A stretch of 38,733 nucleotides of DNA. Origin: Rhizobium sp. LC145. GTDB taxonomy: Bacteria; Pseudomonadota; Alphaproteobacteria; Rhizobiales; Rhizobiaceae. Shown piece after piece: positions 6,893 through 16,482 of the stretch. Position numbers and translations under genes: made by a program. The stretch is from the NCBI RefSeq assembly GCF_001005825.1, contig NZ_LBHV01000020.1, positions 1 through 38,733 of the forward strand, given 5' to 3'. The notes beneath the pieces are model-generated. The model had not been told where the DNA came from and ran no database searches. It saw nothing but the letters and a program-made list of their open reading frames with translations. How positions within the stretch are numbered: the stretch's first letter is position 1; each line of letters begins with the position of its first letter.

Positions 6893-8646
6893 GCTGCATC
6901 CCTCAGATCGACATCTTCATCATAATCATCATGACCGGGCAAATCCGCATCCTGCGGCTCGCCACCGACCGCATCGTCGGTATCGTGTTCTGGCTGATCT
7001 ACTGATAGGTCATCGAGATCGCTGTCGCCGTGATTTTGGGACCCCGCGTCAATGACATCCGTGGCGGCGCCTGCCCGGATCCAGTCCAGCAGTTCGTCAG
7101 CCGGCGGCGCGAAGCGGGCCGACGCATGCACGAAGTGCTTAGTTGCGAAATGCTCGACGAGCGCTGTACGCGTCTCGCGGACCTTCGGGCGCGGCTGGAC
7201 CGATGCCTCAGCGCAAGAGGCTTCCAGTGCCTGCCGCGACAGGCACATGAGGAATTCTTCAGAGCCCATGTTTGGCAGGAACGCGTCGGCGCCGATCGCC
7301 TCGCCGGCGATGCGCGCGACCATGCCGCTGTTCGACATTCCCCGCCTGCACGAGAGGACGTCGATCAGCACCGAGCGGGCGGCGACCCGAAGCGTGTCCT
7401 GATCGAAGGCGAGCTTGCCATGCTCGTCAAACAGTCCGACGGCATGACGCGAGAAGCGCTTGCCGCCGTAGAAGGTGCCATCTGCGCCGGAGTCGATGCG
7501 GACATTCTGGCCGGCGAACGCCAGGACCATCAGCGCCACCAGCATATCATCCTCGATCGGCGCGCGACCGAGCGCATCGTGCAGGGCATCAGTGCGGAAA
7601 TCGCCGATCATGTCGTGGCCCTTCTGCGTGACGTCGGGCCGGGCTTTCGGCGTGGCGACTGCGTCGGTGTCATCGCCGCCAGTGACCGATCCGTCGCCAA
7701 CAGCACCCTTCGGCTTCGCCGCCTCGGGCATGCGGTAGTGCACCGTCTGGACCTTGCCGTCACGATCGAGGTAGAGCGCCGTAAGGTCGGACTTGGACGG
7801 CTTGCCGTAAACTTGGGATCCCTTCTTCGGCAGTTCCGGCTGGCCCCAGCTGTTGACCTCGACGATCGCGCCGCGCTTCGGCAGGTTGCTCGTCATCCAT
7901 TCGTGCTGGGCGCCAAGAAAACCTTCGACATTGGTGGTGTAGCGACCGTCCTCGTCGGCCGGTGCGAAGAGATCCTCCACCCATTCGATGCCGTAGGCCT
8001 GAGCCAGATCGTCACCGAAGCTCGCGTCCCTGGCATACATGCGCTTTTTCGTCAGCGCATTGGCGATCTGCCACCAGGCAGCGGTGTCACCCTTCTTGGG
8101 GCGGTTAGCCTTCCAGACCTCCTTCTGGTCGACCTGGCCCGCCGCCGCGATCACCCGCAACTGCTGCTCGGACGGCATGTCACCCAGCGCCATCTGCTCC
8201 AGCATAGCTGGCAGCACATTGGCAAGCAGGCGCAGCTTACGGATCTGGCGGACAGGAAGAGCGAGAGCGACGGCGATCGCTTCCTCGGTCCAGCCGAGAG
8301 CAACAAGGCGTTCAATACCTCGCCATTGGTCTACCGGATTGAGCGCTTCACGGACGCTGTTCTCGACCATGGAACGCATCGCGCCATTGTCGTTGGCTGC
8401 ATCAACGACGAGTATTTCGATTTCTTCGAGACCGGCCGCGATGGCGAGACGCACCCGACGATGCCCGGCGTCAATGATATAACCATTTCCGCCATCCGTT
8501 TCCGGAGCGACCACCGGCGGCTGAACGATGCCGACGGCCTTGATCGTCGCCAGCATCAGCGCATCGGCCTGCGGCGACGACTTCGACTGGCGCATTCGGT
8601 CGGGGTTTTCCTTCAAAGCGCGCGGGTCAACCTTGATGATCTGCAT
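6889..8646 (-). CDS. ParB/Spo0J-like nuclease-fold protein, 585 aa
   Basis: The N-terminal 110 residues form a ParB-like domain with GYIIDAGHRRVRL (GHRR at 61-64) and ENSVREALNP (95-104), the two classic boxes. Residues about 110-170 look like the helix-turn-helix region that follows in ParB proteins. The remaining 400 residues are specific to this plasmid family and end in a very acidic tail rich in Asp and Glu. It is far longer than a canonical ParB (about 300 aa), and no ParA or parS accompanies it, so a role as segregation protein is unlikely; regulation, nuclease or counter-defence activity are alternatives. ATG at 8646 begins the coupled three-gene run. A long leader lies upstream. Confidence 0.85.
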   Translation of the reverse strand: MQIIKVDPRALKENPDRMRQSKSSPQADALMLATIKAVGIVQPPVVAPETDGGNGYIIDAGHRRVRLAIAAGLEEIEILVVDAANDNGAMRSMVENSVREALNPVDQWRGIERLVALGWTEEAIAVALALPVRQIRKLRLLANVLPAMLEQMALGDMPSEQQLRVIAAAGQVDQKEVWKANRPKKGDTAAWWQIANALTKKRMYARDASFGDDLAQAYGIEWVEDLFAPADEDGRYTTNVEGFLGAQHEWMTSNLPKRGAIVEVNSWGQPELPKKGSQVYGKPSKSDLTALYLDRDGKVQTVHYRMPEAAKPKGAVGDGSVTGGDDTDAVATPKARPDVTQKGHDMIGDFRTDALHDALGRAPIEDDMLVALMVLAFAGQNVRIDSGADGTFYGGKRFSRHAVGLFDEHGKLAFDQDTLRVAARSVLIDVLSCRRGMSNSGMVARIAGEAIGADAFLPNMGSEEFLMCLSRQALEASCAEASVQPRPKVRETRTALVEHFATKHFVHASARFAPPADELLDWIRAGAATDVIDAGSQNHGDSDLDDLSVDQPEHDTDDAVGGEPQDADLPGHDDYDEDVDLRDAA

Positions 8647-9181
8647 GGGATTTGTCCTTGTCTAGAGGGTTCCGGACCGGCGCCATGCCAGCCCTTCCTG
8701 TCTTCATTTTTCTCGAAGACACCTCCCGGACCGCCGAACGGCCGGACTGACGCAACTGCGGCCGAGCATCCCTGCTGCGAAGGACGAGCGGGGCTGACAG
8801 CCCTGCGAAGAACGAGTAGCCGGGATGGCGCAGGCGGCGGTTGAGCGCACGCGTCGGCAGGAGGACCGATCTGCGACCGGTTCTTTCCCTCCTCCTTCTG
8901 TTCCATTTTTCCATTAGAAGAGCGGTCCACGTACGCCGAGGCGCGAACGACATGAAAAACCTCGACCGGAAACCGAAACGCAAAAGGGCGCTCGACCCGC
9001 GAGGGGAGCGCCCTTTTTCTGATCCCGGACGACATCAAAAGCCACAGCGATTGCGGCGGCAGGACATCATCTGAACGGGAAGTGATGCTCAGATATTGTT
9101 GATGGCAGGAAAATTCAAGTCGCGACCGTGAACACTCGCTGATAAATGTCGCCGTCGTCCAAGAGTGCCAGTCGAGGAAAG
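8647..9181. other. Leader of the ParB-like gene and divergent promoter region
   Basis: No gene is supported. Left of the terminator at 8986-9018 lies a GC-rich leader of the ParB-like gene with short inverted segments (for example CCGGACC/GCCGGAC near 8673-8750). To the right are the probable upstream sequences of the small plus-strand gene at 9182. A 219-codon minus-strand frame crossing the region shows low-complexity composition and overlaps the terminator, so it was not accepted. Confidence 0.5.
8986..9018. terminator. Rho-independent terminator
   Basis: GGGCGCTC (8986-8993) pairs with GAGCGCCC (9006-9013), followed by five T on the plus strand; four A precede it, giving a short T run on the minus strand too. 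It resembles a two-way intrinsic terminator. On the minus strand it would lie within the leader of the ParB-like operon, so it might act as an attenuator if transcription starts to its right. Confidence 0.7.
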
Positions 9182-9460
9182 ATGCATACAGATCCTGCAA
9201 CCCGGAGGGCCATCGCACAACGCGCCATCGATCGCGCGAGGTCCCGTGGTACGCCGATCGACGAGGACCCAATCTTTATGGCTCTGCTGGATGCATGGAT
9301 CAGTGGCGACATCGACATGTGTACGATGCGCGAGCGCTATCTCGACAGTTTTTCTCGCAAGGAAGAACAGCACCGTGGTCGTCAGCCTGGCCAGAATGAG
9401 ATATCTCTGGATGATAATGTGCAAGAAAAAAGGGCCGACGGAGTAACCCGCGGCCCATAA
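9182..9460 (+). CDS. Small conserved protein, 92 aa, remotely like VbhA-type antitoxins
   Basis: Starts at ATG 9182 behind GAGGAAAG. The sequence AIAQRAIDRARSRGTPIDED followed by FMALLDAWISGDIDMCTMRE resembles the short helical layout of VbhA-type antitoxins, in which an Ala-rich helix and a 'W-x-x-G-(E/D)-I' turn recur. The inhibitory S-x-x-x-E-G motif of true Fic antitoxins is not obvious, and no Fic protein (HPFxxGNGR) was found in the window. The tail is polar and runs into an inverted repeat (GGGCCG/CGGCCC, 9432-9456) that may end transcription. It is one of few plus-strand genes in this block. Function unknown. Confidence 0.6.
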   Translation: MHTDPATRRAIAQRAIDRARSRGTPIDEDPIFMALLDAWISGDIDMCTMRERYLDSFSRKEEQHRGRQPGQNEISLDDNVQEKRADGVTRGP

Positions 9461-9592
9461 AGTGTGGAGATCTTTGACCTCCAGAGGGGAACAGCTGCGG
9501 CGGCGGAACTGGGAGGAGACCGCCATATGCATCAGCTGTAGGCTTTATGCCTGATTTTTGACCAATCGGAAAACATTTATCGTGCAATGCAG

Positions 9593-12500
9593 CTATGCGG
9601 CCAGTGCGTTGGTCTCATTGCCGAGGTCAGCCGCCAGCTGCGTTTCGATGTCACGTAGTTCACGCCTTTTCCGTTTCAGGTCGTCAGCGAACGCAAACGC
9701 TCCTCCGTCTCGCGAACGGTATGAGGCCAGCCGGCACTCGGCCTCTTCCAACCGCCGGCGATACTGAAGCTGTTCCTGCTCGAAGCCGTCGAGTCCGTGC
9801 TCCAGCCGTGAGATGGCGCCGAGCGGAGTCACCGTGATCGCCAGGTCGATCTCGTAATCGGCTCCGGTGCGTTGGAGCAGCGTCTCGTAGCGATAGCTGC
9901 CACCCTTGCCGAACCTCTCACCCTCATAGACGAGATCGAAGCCGCCGATCGTGGCAAGATGCACATCGCCCTCATGCTGAAGCTGTAGAAGCGTGAGGAT
10001 TTCCTTCATCAGCGCGCGACCGGCCTCCTTGCGCTCGGCATGTTCTTTACCGAGCACCGTCATAGTGAAGGCATCGCCTGTGGTCGACTGTAGCCGCGCG
10101 ATGTCCTGGCCGATTTCCTCAATCCGCCGGGTCGAGAGCTCGATTTCGCGCTCTGCATCACGCATCTGCCGGCGAACGGCGTATTGATCGTCCTCGTGGG
10201 CGGCCCGCAGCCGTTCGAGCCGTGCGATATCGGCTTCCAGGCCTGCCTTCTGCATCAACCGTTCATCGCCGGATGCGATCGCCTTCGCCATGGCGAACTG
10301 GTTGGCCGCCCCTTCACCAACATCCTCCAGTCGCCTGATCGAGGTGTCGCCAGACAGGGCCGCGGCAATGAACCGGGCTTTGCGCTCATTGTTCTGCCAC
10401 ATGCTGGCATCCAACGAGCCTTCCGTCGCATAGGCGAAGATATCGACCTCGTCGTGCTGGTTGCCCTGGCGAACGATCCGGCCTTCCCGTTGCTCGATCT
10501 GCGACGGCAGCCAAGGCACATCCAGGTGATGGAGCGCCTTCAACCGAAGCTGGGCGTTGACGCCCGTGCCCATAGTTTCCGACGAGCCGATCAGGAAACG
10601 AACCTTGCCGGCCCTGACATCGCCGAACAGTCGCTGCTTGGCCTCGGTCTTCTTGAAGTCCTGCATGAAGGCGATTTGCGGGGCGGGCACGCCGAGCCGG
10701 ACCAGCTCGTCGCGGATAAAACGATAGGCCGAGAAGCCGCGGGACTTCTCGACATTGATCGTGCCGAGATCGGAGAAGATCATCTGCGCAGCCCCTGGTA
10801 GATCGAAGTCTTTGCCGTCGGGGCGTCGATAGATCGCCTCGCCGGTATCCTTCCAGATCCCGTAGGCATTGCGGACGAGCAGATTGAGCTTGTTGTTCTC
10901 CTCGTTGTCGGTCGCCGGCATGACGAAGCGCAGGTCGATCGCCGCATGGCGCCCATCAGTGATGACGGACAACAGAATGTCGTCGCCCGACTTGGCGGGC
11001 CCCTCGCGCTGCTCGATCGCCTTGATCCTGCTGCCGAGGGTCTGCTGATAGGTCTTGAACAGCGCCGTCGGCTTGGCCGTCATGATCTGCCGCCGGCCGG
11101 TCGAGATGTTGGGCACCTTCACGTATTGCCGCAGGTCATTCGGCATCACCACATCGGCAAACGAGCGGAACATGGCGATCAGCTCGGGCACGTTGACGAA
11201 GGAAGCAAAGCGGCTGACCGGCTTGTATTTTCCCGATGGCTGGATTTCGAGTTCGGTGGTCGTGTCGCCGAAGCAGGAGGCCCAGGCGTCGAACTCGTGC
11301 AATCCGCGCTCAGAAAGTGCCGCATGACCGAGCAGGCGCTGGATGGAGAACATCTCGCCAAGCGTATTGGTGATCGGCGTGCCGGAGGCAAGCACGAGCG
11401 CGCGGCCTGGGTTCCGAGTCTCGATGTAGCGCGATTTGACATAGAGATCCCAAGCGCGCTGCGAGCCATTCGGATCGATGCCCTTCAGCGTCGACATATT
11501 GGTGGCGAAGGAGAGCTTGCGGAATTCCTGCGCCTCGTCGACGACGATCTGATCGACGCCGATCTCGGAGATGGTCAGAAGGTCGTCCTTGCGGGTCGCC
11601 AAGCCTTCGAGCCGCTCCTGAAGACCTTCCTTCAGCCGCTCGAGGCGCTTGCGCGAAACGCGGTCCTCGCTGTCGACCTTGGCCATCAGGTCTTCGTAGA
11701 GCTGCAACTCGTCCTGGATCATCTCCTGTTCGAAGGCAGAGGGTACCGCGATGAAGCGGAACGCCGAATGCGTGATGATGATCGCATCCCACGTTGCAGT
11801 CGCCGCACGCGACAGAAACCGGGCGCGCTTGTCCTTGGTGAAATTGGTCTCGTCAGCGACGAGAATGCGGGCATTCGGATAGAGGCTTAAGAACTCGCGC
11901 GCCGCCTGCGCCAGGCAATGGCCAGGCACGACCAGCATGGCCTTGGCGATCAGTCCAAGCCGGCGCTGCTCCATGATGGCCGCCGCCATCGTCATCGTCT
12001 TGCCGGCGCCGACGGCGTGAGCGAGATAGGTCGAGCCATCGGCAATGATCCGCCAGATGCCGCGTTTCTGGTGCCCATAAAGAACAAAGGCGCCAGAGGC
12101 GCCGGGAAGTTTCAGATGAGAGCCGTCGAATATGCGCGGCGCGATGTTGTTGAAACGGTCATTGTAGTCGCGGGCCAGCCGGTCGGTTCGATCCGGATCG
12201 GTCCAGACCCAGTCCTGGAATGCCTGCTTGATCCTTTGGAGCTTGTCGCGCGCGGCTTCGGTATCGACAACATTGAGCACCCGGCGTTCGCCATCGGCAT
12301 CCTTGAAGACGTCGAAAATCTGCGGGACTCGACTGTTGAGCGCATCGGCAAGCAGCTCGCCGGCATGCCGGCGGCTGGTGCCCCATTCGGATGTGCCAGC
12401 GGCGCTATAGCCGAGCTGACGAGCCTCGACTGTCCATGAACCAAGCTCCGGCATATGATGGATGCGGATATCTGCGTCCATCTTTTGCCTGACGAAGGCG

Positions 12501-14683
12501 ACGACATCGGCGGCCGGGATCCAAGGTGCGCCGAGACGGGCGGTAATGTCGGAGGGGCGCAAGTCTGCCGGCTGAACGACTGCCAAGGCGCGCACGTTGC
12601 GCTCATACGTCGGATCGAGCTCGGCTGCGGCCTGCGCGGCAGCGAGCTTTGTGCGGACGGCCCCTGAGAGATATCCGTCTGCCGTCTTCCACGATCCATC
12701 GGCCGGATCACGGAAGATGGCGTCACCCAGTTCGTCGACCACAGCCACAGGATCGCTGTGCAGCAGCTCAGCGACATGGTCGATATCGACGTGGCCTCGT
12801 TCATTCAGAACGACGGCGAGCGCATCTGCAGGAGACGTGATCGTCGGCGCCGCGGGCGGAGCAATCACGCGTTCGGAAAAAATCGCACCGGGCTTCGCGG
12901 TGTCGGTCTCCAGATCGTAATCTTCGATTGAGGCCACAAGCCAGCAATCCGGGTCGTCGCGGAAGGGAGCCAGGTTCGGCTGGCGGTGGGTCTCCTTGAC
13001 CTCACCGGTCCCGGCATCTTCCTGGATCAAGACTGTTGTGTGGTTGATCGGCCCGAAATCGCGCACAAAGCTCGACCAGGCGATGCGCAATCGCACCTGG
13101 AGATCGCGCCATGGCCGATCGGTTTCCTGCGCCTTCAGGACCTCGCGCACTGCATCGCGGATCGGGATCAGCTTTGAGACGATCCGGACGTACTTTTCCG
13201 GGACCCCATCGCCTGAGCGCCCCTTACGGACGGTGACCGGCACGGTGGATCCGTCGAGCATCTGCATCAGACCCTTTGACCGGTCGAGGAAGAAGCTGCC
13301 CTCGCGAACAGTCCCGCACTTCGGCTGCAGATCGACGATTTCGCCGAGTTCTTCCTCCAGATCAATATCGATCGGTGTCGGTTCGCCGTCATAGAGATCG
13401 GCCGGCAGAAGCTCGATGGCAGTGGCAATGGCGGCTTCGAGATCCTCTCCATCGCGTGGGCGGCATGTGTAGGTCTCGCCGAACGGGCCGGAGGTCAGGG
13501 CGTGTGTGCCGAGCACGAGGTCCGGATGCCGACCAAACCAGCGATTGACCCTGATGGCGCCTTCGTCGTCGGTGGCCGGCGTGATCTCATCGACATCGAG
13601 CCACAGCTGATTTCCCTCCGGCTCTCCGGGCTTGCGCTTGCGGAAGAAGAGGATGTCGACGACGACGTCCGTGCCGGCGTCGCGACGGAAGCTGCCCTCG
13701 GGCAGGCGGATTGCTGCGATCAGGTCGGCGGATTTCGCAATATGCTCCCGTGCCGTGGTATCGGCCTTGTCCATGGTGCCATGCGATGTGACGAAGGCGG
13801 CGAGCGCGCCGGGCTTCAGCAGGTCAATCGACCGGGCGATGAAATAGTCGTGCAAACGAAGGCCAAGCGATCGGTAAACGCGGTCCGAGCGGACGGTGCG
13901 ATCAGAGAAGGGCGGATTGCCGATGGCGAGATCGTAGATCGGAGCCAGATCCGTACGGGCAAAGTCGCCATTTATGATCCGCGCCTTCGGCTGAAGCAGG
14001 CGGGCGATGCGAGCGGTGACCGGATCGAGCTCGATCCCGGTAACATAGGCGGCGTCACGATAGGGCTCTGGCATCAGGGCAGGGAAGAGCCCCGTGCCGA
14101 TGCCAGGTTCCAGCACCCGGCCGCCGCGCCAGCCCAGTTTTTGGACCCCAGCCCAAATTGCCCTGATGATGAATTCCGGCGTGAAATGCGCATACTGGGT
14201 GCAGCGGGCAAGCGACGCGTAGTCGCACTCGGAAACCGAGGTCTCCAGCAAAGAACCAATATCGTCCCAGCCCTGGCGGAAATCGACCTCGCCCGGCCGA
14301 CGGAACATGCCATTGGCCAGTTCGCCGGCGCCGAAGCCGGTGAAACGGATCAACTGCGCCTGTTCTTTTGGCGTCGCCGGCCGGTCCTGCTTGGCAATGC
14401 CGTCGGCGATGAGGATCGCGGCGACATTGGCGCGGGCGCGATCTTTCCAGGAGGACGCCAGCTTGCGGTCGCCGTCCAGATAGAAGTTTGCCCGAAGCCT
14501 TGCGCGCCGGACGGGCGTGGTAGCGACGGGGACGGCAGGAGCAGGTGCTGGCGGCAGGGGATCCGGATCGTCATCATTGGCGGCATTAGACGAAAACCCG
14601 CCGAACGCTGTCACACCAAGTCCGAGGCCGGCGACAAGCACATTCGAGCCGAACATGTCGAGCGTGAAGGGATCGTTGCTCAT
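9593..14683 (-). CDS. Giant N6-methyltransferase / SF2 helicase fusion (DarB-like polyvalent protein)
   Basis: A 1696-aa protein. The N-terminus contains an N6-adenine methyltransferase domain: motif I VLEPGIGTGLF (about 190-200) and the catalytic NPPF (256-259). The second half is an SF2/Snf2-like helicase: AVGAGKT near residue 890, VVDEAQEF near 1048, SGTPITNT, and QREGRIVRQGNQ near 1400. A coiled coil follows (about 1470-1540). This methylase-plus-helicase layout matches large phage- and plasmid-borne proteins related to P1 DarB, which protect entering DNA from restriction; related rhizobial plasmid copies are uncharacterised. The start ATG 14683 is chosen for the ribosome site AAGGAG; an upstream ATG 33 bases earlier lacks one. 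Codon use and GC content match its neighbours. Confidence 0.85.
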   Translation of the reverse strand: MSNDPFTLDMFGSNVLVAGLGLGVTAFGGFSSNAANDDDPDPLPPAPAPAVPVATTPVRRARLRANFYLDGDRKLASSWKDRARANVAAILIADGIAKQDRPATPKEQAQLIRFTGFGAGELANGMFRRPGEVDFRQGWDDIGSLLETSVSECDYASLARCTQYAHFTPEFIIRAIWAGVQKLGWRGGRVLEPGIGTGLFPALMPEPYRDAAYVTGIELDPVTARIARLLQPKARIINGDFARTDLAPIYDLAIGNPPFSDRTVRSDRVYRSLGLRLHDYFIARSIDLLKPGALAAFVTSHGTMDKADTTAREHIAKSADLIAAIRLPEGSFRRDAGTDVVVDILFFRKRKPGEPEGNQLWLDVDEITPATDDEGAIRVNRWFGRHPDLVLGTHALTSGPFGETYTCRPRDGEDLEAAIATAIELLPADLYDGEPTPIDIDLEEELGEIVDLQPKCGTVREGSFFLDRSKGLMQMLDGSTVPVTVRKGRSGDGVPEKYVRIVSKLIPIRDAVREVLKAQETDRPWRDLQVRLRIAWSSFVRDFGPINHTTVLIQEDAGTGEVKETHRQPNLAPFRDDPDCWLVASIEDYDLETDTAKPGAIFSERVIAPPAAPTITSPADALAVVLNERGHVDIDHVAELLHSDPVAVVDELGDAIFRDPADGSWKTADGYLSGAVRTKLAAAQAAAELDPTYERNVRALAVVQPADLRPSDITARLGAPWIPAADVVAFVRQKMDADIRIHHMPELGSWTVEARQLGYSAAGTSEWGTSRRHAGELLADALNSRVPQIFDVFKDADGERRVLNVVDTEAARDKLQRIKQAFQDWVWTDPDRTDRLARDYNDRFNNIAPRIFDGSHLKLPGASGAFVLYGHQKRGIWRIIADGSTYLAHAVGAGKTMTMAAAIMEQRRLGLIAKAMLVVPGHCLAQAAREFLSLYPNARILVADETNFTKDKRARFLSRAATATWDAIIITHSAFRFIAVPSAFEQEMIQDELQLYEDLMAKVDSEDRVSRKRLERLKEGLQERLEGLATRKDDLLTISEIGVDQIVVDEAQEFRKLSFATNMSTLKGIDPNGSQRAWDLYVKSRYIETRNPGRALVLASGTPITNTLGEMFSIQRLLGHAALSERGLHEFDAWASCFGDTTTELEIQPSGKYKPVSRFASFVNVPELIAMFRSFADVVMPNDLRQYVKVPNISTGRRQIMTAKPTALFKTYQQTLGSRIKAIEQREGPAKSGDDILLSVITDGRHAAIDLRFVMPATDNEENNKLNLLVRNAYGIWKDTGEAIYRRPDGKDFDLPGAAQMIFSDLGTINVEKSRGFSAYRFIRDELVRLGVPAPQIAFMQDFKKTEAKQRLFGDVRAGKVRFLIGSSETMGTGVNAQLRLKALHHLDVPWLPSQIEQREGRIVRQGNQHDEVDIFAYATEGSLDASMWQNNERKARFIAAALSGDTSIRRLEDVGEGAANQFAMAKAIASGDERLMQKAGLEADIARLERLRAAHEDDQYAVRRQMRDAEREIELSTRRIEEIGQDIARLQSTTGDAFTMTVLGKEHAERKEAGRALMKEILTLLQLQHEGDVHLATIGGFDLVYEGERFGKGGSYRYETLLQRTGADYEIDLAITVTPLGAISRLEHGLDGFEQEQLQYRRRLEEAECRLASYRSRDGGAFAFADDLKRKRRELRDIETQLAADLGNETNALAA

Positions 14684-14772
14684 GGGAAAGCTCCTTGAAA
14701 TGAGGGCGAGCGCCATCGCTCGGCCACGGAGAAGGCCGCTTAGGGCGCGAAATTTGCGAATGATGATCTGGC

Positions 14773-15378
14773 TCAGGCGGCCAGGGCTGAGGGGAAGTGG
14801 CGTAGATGCACCGGCAGCTTGGCCGCGATCTCGTCGTCAGACAGGGTGTCGAGCAACTTCAGGAACGTGCCTTCACTGCCACCGTAGAGCATCACCGTGC
14901 GATGTCCTTGCATCTGCTTCGGCCAGCGGTCGCCGGCATAGCCACGATAGTCGTCGGTCGTCGTGCTCCAGATGTGCTCAAGCCGTTCTTCGCGGCTCAT
15001 CGCCCGGACTGGTCGGGTTTCGCGGTCAACGATTGCGGTCCGCATCGCCTCCACAGAGTTCGGGTCCGAGAGGTCGCAGTAGGTGTGAAAGTAACGGACC
15101 GCTTCGTCGATCCGGATCGCGTAAAATACCGAGGTCACCGACCCGGTCATGAACTCACGCATCGCAAAGATCGGCCCGCGCATCCAGAGCGGCGGCAGGA
15201 TATCGAGCATATAGGAGTAGGAGGTTTCATCGATCTCGAACCATTCGCCGGCATAGACGGCAGACTGGTCGCCATCAAAGCGGTCCGGGCGCATCGCGTG
15301 CCTGTCGAACATCCGGAACATGTCGGCGCGCTTGGCCGCTCCTTGAAAGATTTTGCGGGGAGGGGCTATAGAGGTCAT
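14773..15378 (-). CDS. DUF1419 domain protein, 201 aa
   Basis: Contains the hallmarks of the DUF1419 family of rhizobial plasmids: MFRMFDRHAMRPDRFDGD, YAGEWFEID, ILPPLWMRGPIFAMREF, REERLEHIWSTT and the C-terminal EIAAKLPVHLRH. The function is unknown. Several acidic and His residues are conserved but no known active site is recognisable. ATG 15378 is preferred over an upstream start because AAAGGAT lies 9 bases ahead. It sits between the Toprim protein and the methylase-helicase, all on the minus strand with short gaps (about 66 and 89 bases), so the three are probably co-transcribed. Confidence 0.85.
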   Translation of the reverse strand: MTSIAPPRKIFQGAAKRADMFRMFDRHAMRPDRFDGDQSAVYAGEWFEIDETSYSYMLDILPPLWMRGPIFAMREFMTGSVTSVFYAIRIDEAVRYFHTYCDLSDPNSVEAMRTAIVDRETRPVRAMSREERLEHIWSTTTDDYRGYAGDRWPKQMQGHRTVMLYGGSEGTFLKLLDTLSDDEIAAKLPVHLRHFPSALAA

Positions 15379-15444
15379 CAGCTTGATCCTTTTCGGGGTT
15401 TTGGACCGAAGGCAGCACAAGTCGTTTCAACCTTGCCATTCTCT

Positions 15445-16482
15445 TCAGTCCTTCATGACCCCTTCCACGCTGCCGGCCTCGTGTCCGGCCGGGTCAAGGG
15501 CCGGCGCATGCCGGGCGAAGCCTCCCTTGATGCGGCCGGCGCGCATGCGGCAGGCCCCGTTATTCCCTGCGGTTTTCCTTTCCCGTTTTTCACTTTCCCT
15601 GTTTTGGAGAACCTCGTTCCAATCCTCCGCCGGCGGACGGAGCCGCTGCCAGTCGCAGCCGGACGCCTCGGCGAGCGCGCGCAGTCGCTCGGCGTACACA
15701 TCACCCTGAGAATTGGCATCGGTCGCGGCCACCAGTGTCAGTCCCGGCCGCACAGCAAGTTCGGCAAGCGCCGCGTCTGTCGCCGGAGACCACCCGCCGC
15801 CAGTGCTGAGATAGAGAGTTTGCTCGCGCGAGCCCTCGAGCGCTGCGAGGCTCATCGCGTCGATCGCGGCCTCGGTAACGCAGAGACGAGAGGCATCGCT
15901 TGGTCCAAAACGGAAAAGAACCTTAGAGCCCCCGGTGGCGAAGCCACGCCAGTCGGTACCGCGCTCTTCCCAGCCGACGACGCGTCCCTCGCTATCGACA
16001 TGGGCCGCCCACATACTGCCGAAGGGCCCTTCCCGAAGGACACCCGCTCGAATGGCCTGCCGGGCGATGGCCGTCGGGATCCAGCGCTCCCAGCACAGAT
16101 AGCGCCAGGCACCGGATCCGGGCGAAGGCGAGCGCCGGCTGCGCCAACGGTCGCCAATGTCTTTTACTGGCACTGAAGACCGCGAGGACTTCCATTCCGA
16201 CCGGGAGAGTTGATACCCGACAATTGACGCGACCGCTTCCGTTGCGGACGGGAATGAAATTCCTTCCAGGAACATGGCAAGTCCAAAGACATCGCCTTTC
16301 TCATCGCTGAGCGGATCGAACCAGCCGCGTCCGTCATGCGTGACAATGACGATGTTGCCGCCACGCCGGTATTTGACGGCGCGTCGCGTGCTTTCCTTAA
16401 TATCGATGTCGTAACCGGCCTGCTCCAGTACGGCTTCGCAACTCACCTTGGCGCGCAGCGCCTCCAACTCTTCTCTCTTCAT
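15445..16482 (-). CDS. DUF3991/Toprim domain protein, primase-like
   Basis: A 345-aa protein. Residues 1-75 form the N-terminal zinc-free primase-like region (SCEAVLEQAGYDIDIKEST, WFDPLSDEKGDVFGLA). A Toprim domain follows, with LCVTEAAIDAMSLAAL carrying the conserved Glu and LTLVAATDANSQGD carrying the acidic metal site. The family (DUF3991 plus Toprim) is found on rhizobial plasmids and is thought to act in primer synthesis or DNA processing, probably at plasmid transfer or replication. ATG 16482 is the family-like start; an in-frame extension to 16602 has no ribosome site. The last 45 residues, after EDWNEVL, are low-complexity and may be poorly conserved. Confidence 0.85.
   Translation of the reverse strand: MKREELEALRAKVSCEAVLEQAGYDIDIKESTRRAVKYRRGGNIVIVTHDGRGWFDPLSDEKGDVFGLAMFLEGISFPSATEAVASIVGYQLSRSEWKSSRSSVPVKDIGDRWRSRRSPSPGSGAWRYLCWERWIPTAIARQAIRAGVLREGPFGSMWAAHVDSEGRVVGWEERGTDWRGFATGGSKVLFRFGPSDASRLCVTEAAIDAMSLAALEGSREQTLYLSTGGGWSPATDAALAELAVRPGLTLVAATDANSQGDVYAERLRALAEASGCDWQRLRPPAEDWNEVLQNRESEKRERKTAGNNGACRMRAGRIKGGFARHAPALDPAGHEAGSVEGVMKD

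Noticed and set aside
6889..8646. Plasmid partition (parAB) locus
   Set aside because: No ParA or parS-like repeats accompany the ParB-like gene, and the protein is about twice the usual length.
7030..8844. A 604-codon plus-strand frame opposite the ParB-like gene
   Set aside because: It mirrors the coding sequence of the ParB-like gene, has no ribosome site and no recognisable protein sequence. High GC content often leaves the opposite strand open.
8613..9272. A 219-codon minus-strand frame in the ParB leader
   Set aside because: It overlaps a terminator and the start of the ParB-like gene, and its composition is not protein-like.
13502..14698. A 398-codon plus-strand frame opposite the methylase domain
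   Set aside because: The opposite strand encodes clear methyltransferase motifs in the same bases, so this frame is a shadow.
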